A stretch of 64,000 bases of DNA from Apostichopus japonicus (Eukaryota; Echinodermata; Holothuroidea; Aspidochirotida; Stichopodidae): positions 17,138,764 to 17,202,763 of the forward strand of contig NC_092583.1 in assembly GCF_037975245.1 (NCBI RefSeq). Direction: 5' to 3'. The notes beneath the pieces are model-generated. The model searched no databases and had not been told where the DNA came from. It saw only the letters and a program-made list of their open reading frames with translations. Of the stretch, positions 11,739 to 23,700 are shown in pieces. The position numbers were made by a program, and so were the translations under genes. The stretch's first letter is position 1. Every line of letters starts with the position of its first letter.

Positions 11739-14700
11739 CTGTTTGGTAGAAACGAGAAGTGGTGAAAGAGAAACAGGCATGGCAGAAGGAGGATGGCTGA
11801 TTTTCATTTGTTTAAACAGGTACAGGTAATTAGCAAATGGTGGGGATCATTGTGAGGGCGTTGTGGTCAAGTGGTTAAGGCAGTGGACTTGTGATCTAAG
11901 GATTACAGGTTCGAGCCCTGGCCAGATTATTGCGTTGTGTCCTTGGGCAAGGCGCTTAATCTTCATTGCCTCTCTTCACCCAGGTGTATAAATGGGGACC
12001 TGCAAGGTAATTTGTAAATATAGTTGCGTGCGCTGGTTTGTTGCTGCACCCTATGGGAAGTCCCCCGGGGGACACGTGGCTGTGGTGCACTGTGGTGCCC
12101 CAGGAGAGATTGACTGAATTGTGCACACTTTGGTGTGTAGGTGTGTCAAGTTACCAATGACCGGGGCTGTAATTTTGTAAGGTGTCATTGAATGTATGTT
12201 TACGTGCAACAATGAGCACCATATAAGTGTTATGATTATTAATTATTAATTATTATCATTTGTAATATACACTTTGAACAACATATAGGGACAGTACAGA
12301 CAGGCAGTGTGAATATAGATTCTGACTGGATTGTCTAATGATTGTGCATTTTGCACCAATATACAGAAGGTGACTTTATTATTCTATCGGGAAACATTTT
12401 GGTTTCGACCAGTAGGAACAACAAATGACAGTTGAAATGTCAAGTACAGTGTCAATCACATTTCCAGTAAAAACAGAAATCATTCAAGAAAAAGCTTGCA
12501 AAGTAAGTTTTGTTTTAGGTACAAACCTGGCTGGTAAAGAACTTGGCCTCTGCGATGATAACGATGATCAAGTTACCGATTGCAACTGTCATTAACCAAG
12601 CAGCCTGGACACAAGACTTCATAGTAGCAGGAGCCTATTAAACATAAAAATTATATAATGAAGCTATTCTCACTGTAAATATAAATATATACAACATCAG
12701 CAACCCTGAAACAGCCAAAATTACAATTATATTAGCTGCTTCCGGAATTTTCCTTTCACCTCAATACCTTCCTTTTATAATCTAGTTTATTTATTTGTCC
12801 TTGAAATGTAATGTATTTTAGATCCTCCTGCAAGCTGGAACTCGCGAAGAAGCCTCCTTGGCTTATCAAAGCCGCAAGCTGACAGAAGTCAGTCTCTTAG
12901 GTTCATATATAACGTCCATGATTGTCAATTGTCAACAACAATAAAATTGTAATACAATTGGTATGTTTACTGAGCTGTTAATGTTCCTCACATTCCTACA
13001 TGGTCTCTCACCTGGGAATATGAAAATTCCAAGCCAGTAATGGAGAAGAGTATTTCGCCAGCAGTGATGACAAGGTATTGTGGGATTTGCCAGAGCATAC
13101 TAACACTGTTAGGTTCCACATCCACGTACACGACCATCTTTACCTACAATGAACAAATATGAGTTTTACTATCCACTAAATACATCAACATGTCATCTTG
13201 CAGAGAAGATGGTTACATAATGAAGAGAGGATTTCCTTACGTCAACTAGCGGCAGCTCACTTGGTTGTAGGATAACTCTATATATTGCACCAGTCCCAGC
13301 TGTGAAGCTCCCTAATGAATATTCAGATGAATTTGGTGACAGGGTAGTAAGAGTGTACCTGTTTGAAAGGAATAAAACAAGATATCATATAATTCACATG
13401 TTCGGATAAAGTTGTGGCAAGAATTTCAAATATTCCACTTAAAGAAAACATGTTTTGTCAAGAGTTTGATGGAACTGCTAAAGTTCAATGTTTCACAGAA
13501 ATAGAGACTGTTAATGCCCACTTAATACCCTGTTAATGCCCTGATATGAGGATATCCTGCACACTTGGGAATTTATAACATGACAGAGGATGATAAAATC
13601 ATAAAGGCTCCTCTTAAATCATACAACATCTTGGACATCTTCTGCGGCAATTTGTAATCTGCTCAAAAGTAATTAGGTACCAAGGAAACCCATCACATTC
13701 TTATAGCAACATTAATTTGTTTATTCCACACAGAGCCAAGGTAGAGAAAAAACTGTTATTGCAAGGCCAATCGGGGTAGTAGAGCTAGGGGCCAATAGGG
13801 GGCGTTGAGCAAAGGGCCAATAGGAGGAATTGAGCAAGGGGCCAATAGGGGGAGTTGAGCAAGGGGCTAATAGGGGGAGTTGAGCAAGGGGCTAATAGGG
13901 GGAGTTGAGCAAGGGGCCAATAGGGGGAGTTGAGCAAGGGGCCAATAGGGGGAGTTGAGCAAGGGGCCAATAGGGGGAGTTGAGCAAGTGGCCAATAGGG
14001 GGAGTTGAGCAAGGGGCCAATAGGGGGAGTTTAGCAAGGGGCCAATTTAGTGAGAAAGCATCTGGATACATTCGATCAAGCGAGATTATTTTCTGCTGTT
14101 TCCACTGATGGAACTAATTAGCAATCATGTATGCCCATTGTGATGATCAAGATATAAAGCAAGTGAAGTAACTATAAGAGGATGGTAATTGTAAGGGTAC
14201 CTTAACATGCAATCTTACCTTCCTGGTTCCACACTTACAAATTCTGAAGTGTTAAATGGAGTAACCTGTAGCTGGTAATCTTTTCCCTTCTTCTTTCTTA
14301 ACGTCACATTTAAGTTATCTACATCGCTTAGCAACTCTGCAAAGTTTCCAACACTATAGAGGAGGAGGAGATGAAAACAGGAAATGGTATCAAAATATTT
14401 CAAAATAATTTTCAGAATGGTAGTTCTTTGGCTAGTGCCGGAAACTGGAGGAAAACAACACAGGAAAATAAGGGACAGTCAGAACTGACTGTGAATGGTC
14501 CCGGAACGCCTCATTCGTTCCAATTATTAAAGTGCTATGAGAAACGGCATCAACTCACCTGACACGAGCTCTTCCTTTTTTGGCCTTATCCAGCTTTCCT
14601 GCGACCTATATCAAAGAGATGCAAGACAAAATACTTGAACCACCACAGAATCACGATAATAGGTTTGCAGAAGACCTAAAATGCCATTTTCAGTTAGCTC

Positions 14701-17700
14701 TAAGTCATACAATATGCCCCCCTCCCCCCCACCCCTCCAAAATCGTTATTCTCACCGTTCTAGACTGGAGCCGATTATCTTTGGCATATATGATGACCGA
14801 CGCTATTTCTTTACTCTGCAAGGTAATGGTCAATGAACGGCTCGGCTTGATCACTGGGCAGTAGGAAGAATCAAACCTGACGTCATAGTCACCCTCTGGG
14901 ACTGTAAAATGCTCTGTATCCTGGAGAGTAAGTTTGTAAAGCTAGTTAGTGAACACAGTCATAGAATAATGATAATTTAAAATAAGCTCCGATACAGAAT
15001 TTGTCTCTATTTATACGTAGAAGTATGTCTATATGGCGATATGTATGTCTATAATTTAATTCCTTACTCAGTAATTCTACCCATCGTTGTCGTAATATTA
15101 TCATACAGATATAATATATAGATATAATATAGTATATAATATATAGATATAATATAATATATATAGATATAGATATAATATCATAAAATATATAGATATG
15201 ATATAATATACAGATATAATATCATCAGACGGATAGATCTAGACAGACAGACAGACAGACAGGTAGATAGGGTCACATGGATACTCTGACCTGGCTATTT
15301 AGTTATAAAACTGTACTTACATTCGCATATTGAATAGGTCCATTAAAAATGGAAGACTCCACTCCGATAGGGCATGGAGATGTGTTTATAAATTTAACAG
15401 CCGCTTGTTCGTCTCCTGGTGCAAGTATTTCTGATCCCTACAAAATAAACAAGAATTAAATTCATGACACCTTCATAGCAAATCAACCATTTCCCTTCCC
15501 TCATCCCACGTCATGGAATTACTGTCATCGAATTAAACCCAATGATCCTCTGAAAAAAATTGGCACCAACCTCTATCCTCAGTTGTATGACTCCAGCTAG
15601 TACAAAGGCCAGACCTCCTAGGAGCATGCCGGTACACATTCTGGCAAGAGGGCGTGTGGGAACGTTTAGTCTGTTCATGAGCGGGTAAATGGCCCCTTCA
15701 AAGAGGGGGATCATGATGATGATTAATACCGGATTCATCACCTGAATACGAGCAAAGAAAACACAGGGTTAATAACTATACTCAGTTCCTAACAGATCTC
15801 TCCATAATCAAGGTACTACAATATGCAATTAAGTATATGAAATAAAAATAGCATTTAGAGTATTTTTCAACATTTTATCCAAGCTGCAAAAGACAAATGC
15901 TTTGATTTCACGATTTTCCTTTCGCCTTCTGCCAACCGTTAATGGATTTTGTGTCAACTTTGTCGAAATGCGCCTTACAATATTAAACCTACCTGAAAAA
16001 AATTAATTGCAAAAACATTCAAATTCAAAACTTTTCAAACACATTACAATAATAGTACACAACATTAAATTTGAGGGACACAAATTTTCTACATCAATAT
16101 GGAGCCTTCCGCTCATTATACCTCAAATAAAAATAAATTATCAAAATCCACTTACCTGCATTTGATCAGGCTTGATGGTATAAAATCCCTGTTGGTAAAA
16201 AATAAACTATGATTGAACAAATTTGCATGACAATGCAAGCATCAATATGCATGACAAATTTTAAATACTTGTGTTCCAAAAACACAGTTCATTTTCATGA
16301 TGATTCAAAAAAGTGTAAGGCAAGGAAATGTTTTCCAATCTTTCATCATGTAACTCACAGCACCTTTAAATACCAGTATGGGCCGAGGTGGGGTATGGGC
16401 CGGGGTTTGGGTCGAGGTGGGGTGTGGGTCGAGGTGGGGAGGGAGAGGTAGTGACTGAAAGGTTGCTTTCTTTAAAAGCTATGAAAGACTCACCAGGTTA
16501 CCATCCATGTGTTCTGCCTGAAGAGTCCATCGGGACCCCTGCTGGTCAAATAGCGCCCAGAAGAATGGAAGCAAGATGTACATCTTCAAAACGTGGTATA
16601 GATCCTTTATGTCCTGTAATACATTCGACTGAAATGGGGAAAACAAGGAGCAAACTTGGGAGGGAGGCAAACAAGTTTTATGAGAGAAGGTTTTGAAGAG
16701 GACTTTGGCAGACGAGGAGGGCAAAGGGTAGAGGAAATGCACTTGAAGTTGGAAGGAAGGAAGAATAGAGAAGAAAATTTCAGAAACAGTTCAGTTGTAT
16801 ATATAGTGCATTATGAAGTTACCTGCCACACACAATTCATACACATTACTATATGTCTTTACCCTGTCCACATCTATACCTATATCCAATCTATATCTAA
16901 TCTATATCTAATCTATATCTAATCCATATCCAATACTGATTTATCCTCACTGCTATAAGAAGCTACATTTCTATCTAGTGATTACATAGAGAACCTGAAA
17001 CAATTACATGGTGCCTTCATAACTAAATGGCTTGCCAGCAAATAATCAGATCAAAAAATCAAAACTACTGAAATATAACTTCATATCTGCAAATAGGGAC
17101 TGCACCTAAATTTCAGTTTTCTTTGATATCTAAGATAAAAAAAGGAAAAAAAAAAAATTCTTTGTTACAGTTTTTACATAAAAAATCCTTTTGCTAGTAT
17201 TGTTGTTATGAATTATATTTTTGGCTATGACATGATAGAAGATGCGGTGGACTTACGTCAAATTCATCTCCAGCCCAGTCTAACCAATGCTGTTTGGATT
17301 CACCGGACTTAACAGAGATCTTCTTGTAAAGTGCACACTGGAACGCAACAATATAACATTGAAAGCAAGTGGATATTTAGATTTGTTTATCAACAAAATT
17401 CAACCAAAAAATCATTTTAAAACTCAAAAAAGCAAAATTCACACTTCAAAAAAAAGTTGTTCCAAAAGAAGAAAATATTTGCACCAGCACAATTTGAACA
17501 GGGACTGAAATTCACAAATGGTCAAACCACCAGAAATTATTGCAAAGGAAGTATTTACTAACTAGCAGGAACCTGCCACACATTAACCCAACATACACCA
17601 ATTTCTTCCCTAAACCCACTACCGTAAACTTCTAATTTTACCCCTTACACCAGGTGAGAACCACCCGTTTATTGACTTTGACCCCCAACCAACTCAAAAT

Positions 17701-20700
17701 GATTTAAGTTGTAATAAAATGTAGAATTGACATTGTTGACAGTGGCTATCTGTATACCTTTGAATGTGAAAGTGTTTTTATAAGGCAAACCCACTGCCCT
17801 AAACTTCTAATTTTAGCCCCTTACACCAGATGAGAACCACCCATTTATTAAATTTGACCAACCACCTTAAAATTATTTGAATTGATGTTTGGCATTCACT
17901 GGTCAGCAATTACAAACCTCACTGTTCCACTGATCTTTGAGGATGAAGAACTCTTAATCTAGAATCTAGACTAATCTAGAATCTAGACTAGTCTAGACTA
18001 TCACTTCGAACCACTCACAACAGATCACTAGCATACTCTTATCCTCTTTGACCGAATACCTCAAAACACTTAGTTGTCAGATAGTACATGTAAGCCATGC
18101 ATATCATGATCATGCAGTTATCTCTAATCATAATTATTTCAATTTAAAGATACCCTCATAACATGTTTAATTAATTTAAACAAGCTGGTTGAATTCTCCA
18201 CAGTGTACTGACATTATTTTCAAATGGTCTTTAGTCAATATCAAATTTCCATCCCATCATAGAGCAGGAATTTTCAATAACAGACAGCCCAGGGGCCTAG
18301 TCCGGCCGGCAAAAAGACTTCAATCTGGTCTAAATAAACAAATCCAGACCACAAGCTTGCACTACAAGGGTATGCAGGTTCCCTTATGACCTTTAGGCCT
18401 CAGCATCCTACAAGGATTTTATTTTATTTTCTCTCTTGCTCCCAACCAATGTTTCTTTCTGCCCCTTACTGAAAATTATTTGGAAATCCCTGCTATAGAG
18501 GTAAAAATTTCACATGTTTATCATATCTATACTGAACATGAGAAAATACCCAAACCGAGAGGAAGAAAACGGAATAGTTGTTTGACTTACTGCTGATGCT
18601 TTTATCACGACCCAAACCACATTACCGCTAGGAGGGAAAACTTTATAGGATGTACGACCAGCAAAGAAAACACCTGCAGTAGTTGAAAAAAAAATGTGTT
18701 TATAAAGTAAAACAATAATCAAAGATATTTGAATTCCAAGGGAAGGAGTTAAAAGCAGTCCCATCAGTAAATTCCTTTATTTAGTCTAATATTTGGACTG
18801 AAAGTACTAAATTTTAAATTACTTCACCTGAACAAAGGTTAAACTGTTAATTTATGACTATTACACTTAGCTCCCAGAATATGAAGGAGGCATGTAATTA
18901 GGCGCATATTGATTTGAGCAACCAAAAATATATTTAATGTTCCAATAATACAATTCAATAGAAATATATAAAACATCTAAGCAGTATTCTTTTATTACGG
19001 AGAGTTGAAGGTTTGCCACCCTGTTAACTTTCCCTGCAATAAAGCTTTTGAGAAGAGAGCAATGAATATTAAAACCAACATTGCTGAATAATTTACATCC
19101 TATGATGAATGCCAAAAATAGGCTGTTCCCTTGGAAATAAGACATTTAGTGAAATTCTGAAAAAAAACTACTTACAAACAGAAGACTATTTAGGAGTGTT
19201 AGCTATCCATTAAAACTGTTCCATGATATTGACTTTTCACAGCAATGTATTCATAATTATCTCAGGTGAGACATACAATCAGAGGGATAACCCAACCAAA
19301 CAACAAAATCACAGTCCTCTTCAACTTTGTAAAAGACAACTTTGAGAAGAATAATTTATTGTAATTTTTGAATGATACTATGAAGCAGGTAGTTAATTTT
19401 AAGAGCTGTCAAGTGAATACAGTGGAAACTGGGCATTAATTGACAATTAATAGATAATGACAATGATAAATGATAATACTAAACTGTTTATTTTTGACTC
19501 ATCAAGTTTGTTAGGCTGGTAGTTCATTATACACACATCCATCGTTATACATTATTCCTAATCACTTCTTTGACTAGATGAATAATACTCATTTACATAA
19601 ATTAGCATTAACTGTGGGATGACTGATAGAGGACAGACCCTGGTGAGTTGTTGATTGTTCAAGGTCTCCCCAGTATGAGAAAATTACTCCAAAATTATGA
19701 ACAAATTTAGACAATATAATATACCAACCTTGAGACCAATAGAATGTGTGAACAGATACGAGAAAGTGCCAGCACATTCCCATGCTTTTATATAATGGTA
19801 TTTTAGTTCTGCCTCACTAACATATTTAAGTATACAACTGGTTACAGCAGTGGGATTTAGTTCTGCCTGTAAGGACTAACATATCAGTGTGCAACTGGTT
19901 ACAGCAGTGGGATTTAGTTCTGCCTGTAAGGACTAACATATAAGTGTACAACTGGTTACAGCAGTGGGATTTAGTTCTGCCTGTAAGGACTAACATATCA
20001 ATGTACAACTGGTTACAGCATTGGGATTAGTTCTGCCTGTAAGGACAACATTTAAGTATACAACTGGTCACAGCAGTGGGATTTAGTTCTGCCTGCAAGG
20101 ACTAACATATAAGTAAACAACTGGTCACAGCAGTGGGATTTAGTTCTGCCTGTAAGGACTAACATATAAGTGTACAACTGGTTACAGCAGTGGGATTTAA
20201 TAACATTTAAGTATATAATTGGTCACAGCAGTGGGATTCAACCGCTTGCACTATACTTACATACAGCAACAAACATAAGTACAGCAGGAACACCAAATGC
20301 CAAGGCATAGCAGTCATGATCGAAGCACTGGACGTCATGACGGAACACTGGAGTGATGAAGGTAGAGAGGACACTGCCAGCATTGATGGCAAAATAGAAC
20401 ACAGAGAAGAACTGCTGAAGGGATTTGGCCTGTGACGGGAATAAAATGGAAATATAGCTATCAAATCATTTTGTTTCATGGAAGCAATTAGTGAATACAA
20501 AGCAATTACCTACTTCAAAATAATGAGTTTCGTACTATGCATCATTTCCAAGTTTTCTGTCCGTTTCTTACTAAGGATCAGTTTTCCTTTGCCTTGCAAA
20601 GACTACTGATATCACCTCTCAAAAATTACCTAAAATATGCATAAAATATGGGAAAAATCAAACCACAATAGCATTTTAGTCAAACGTTTACAAAAGACAG

Positions 20701-23700
20701 AAAAATCATATTTCTTAAAATTACCTGATCACTGGAAAATTGATCTCCACCAAATGCAGATACACACGGCTTAATCCCACCTGTGCCAAAGCCAATCAGT
20801 ATTAGTCCTACTAATGGCCCAATTCTGTTGAAAAGAGCACAGAAAATATCATTTATTCGTACAACCAAAAACTTGCCAGATGTATAAAAAAGTTGTGCAA
20901 AGTTGAAAGTAAAACAAAACTAAGATTTGTTACAGTAACTTCTTGTAATTTGTAGAAGCCTAGAATACAAAGCGGCCCATTAATAGGGCTGCAAGTACCA
21001 TTTCTGCAAAGCTATGCCTTTAACTTAGCATTAGTTCAAGGACTCCACTTAGATCATTCAATAAAAGGAAAATCATATGGATTGAGTGGAAGATATTGTT
21101 CAGTAACCATAGTGATATTTCAAACAAAATCTGAAATAACCCTCTACTGATACAAAATTACCCCAGGTGCTTGTCAAGCCCAGCATACTCACATTCCACT
21201 CTAGAAGAAAAAAATATCTCTCACCATCAAGAAATAACAAGAGCCCAATGGGCACTATGGTTCCTTGCTTAGTGGAATATTAAAGTGCTTTAAGTCATCA
21301 CCCAATATCATAATATTTATGCCCACATGTACCAGCTTCTAAACAACATCTGTCTTCCAAGTTTGCATATCATCTCAACATAGCTTCTGAACCAACTTGT
21401 CACCCATTTTGAGGTCGTCCAATATCCCTTTGCGAAAGGAAAAGTTTCAAGCTAGAATAGGATTTAGACAAATGACCTGAGGATTAACAAGCAAGCCTTC
21501 AATTTGTCCAGACGTAGACAAACAAAGAATACTCACAATTCTGGTTGTCCGGTAGTCTGGGGTGGCAAAGCAGACAGACACATCACGATATTCCCAGCCA
21601 TATATAGTAATGATATGTACATGATAGTCCTGAAGGAAAGAAATATAGTATTAGTAAATCATAAGTTTTGATTACTTCATTGCAATAGACTTCAGCTTAT
21701 TCACCAGAAACAGCTATGATAATATAAAAGTCCTGATCTTCTACAATGAGATACGGTATCATGTTTAAATGGTTTTCAGAGATTGACTGCTGGTGACCCA
21801 GATGACCTTTGACCTCTACCAAATGCAATTGAGTTTTTCTATTCAACATAACGCATCCGCATGCAATTTATAAAAAATCTCCATACTTCATAACTTGAGA
21901 TATAATGTTTACAAGGTGTTCAGTGTTTGACATCTGGTGACCTCAGATGACCCTTAAACCTCCAAGTTAAGCAATAAACTTCTTTTCAATATGATTCATG
22001 CACATGCCAAGTATAACAAGATTTCCACAAAAAGGATTGATATAGGAATTTCAAATGATATAACTAAGTTAGTAACTTTTGAGAAGTGTCCATAAGCAAC
22101 TAGTTGAAGGAATTCTATGTTTAACACTGCAGTACATTCCATAACTGTTTCTAAGGGTGATAATATCCCTATAGCCATGCTGGTTGACCGATGCATTGAC
22201 CAGATTGACTTCTCTTACCATCATATGTGCCTCAACAGCAAACTATCACATGGCTGTGTTACATTACTATCATAACAGATGATGTAAATCTTGACAAAGT
22301 CTGCTGATTTAAAGAATCCTAACATACTTTCACAACAGAGATACCTAGCCTAACCTACTATATGTGACTTTGATTATACCAACTTTAATTTCGATTGTTA
22401 ACACTTCTGACAAATTAAAGGAAATGGGTGATTGTTTTGATGAAATCAACCATGCCTCTCAGCAACAAGAAAATGATGAGACCATGTTCTTCAAGTCACA
22501 TGACAACTGCTCCTTTGATAACATTATTAAAACAATACTAAACCTTCACGACAGACTGTCAATTATTTTATGAAATCAGCTGTGAACCATTACAGATATT
22601 GCAACAAGCTCTAATGAAGCATTTCTTCTTGCAAAGGTCATGCATCACAGAGAGTTAATTGGACTATTCAGCATAATTAGCATAAAACCTGAATATTCAG
22701 CATAATTAGCATAAAACCTGTATTTCCCAAGCAGTCCATCAGCAATCATAGCTCCAAACATGGGAGTAAAGTAACACAGCATGATGAATATATGGTAGAG
22801 AGCCGTGGCACGACTGTCCTCAAGGAGTAACACATTAGTAAGATAAAGCACCAAGACAGCTGTTATGGAAAAAGAAAACCAAAGAGATATATATGATAAA
22901 ACATGAAGGTTGGCAGGATTATAAACTTATATGCTGTAGTACTATAATAATAATCATAATAACCATCATCATAATCATAATATTAATCATAATAAATAAT
23001 AATAATAATAATAATAATAATAATCATAATAATAATAATGATAATAATAATAATAATAATAATCATAATAATCATCATCATCATAATCATAATATTAATA
23101 ATCATAAATAATAAATAATAATCATAATAATAATAATAATAATAATCATAATAAAAATAATCATAATAATCATCATCATAATAATAAAAGTCATCATAAT
23201 AATAATGATAATAATAATAATAATAATAATCATATAATCATCATAATAATAACAATCATAATAATCATGATAATAATCATAATAATCATCATATTAATCA
23301 GGCAGTAATTTTTAGGACGCTTAAGTGACCAGGAATGTGGGAGAAGCCCTCAAGGCCTTTTGGACTACAACTTTCATCCAATTCAACATTTTAATTCAAA
23401 TTTGGAATCTTTTCTGATGGGAGAACCATAGATTGCTCTTGGATGAAAAACCCACCTTACTATGACCTGGCCAGGTATGGGCCCTGAACTTCCCGATTGC
23501 TTAGCCTCATTTCTTCAAATGCCACCACCTTTATTCACTCGGCCATAGCACTGGCCATATGACCACTAAAACTGACTAAAGCTTAACTGATATAGATGGA
23601 GTCATCTTTTAATTGTTGGATACTGTCATCATTTATAAAATAGGTGAAATTTTCTTCTACAGTCATCGGTCAATGTCCTTGGTGATCTAAAACAAGTTCA

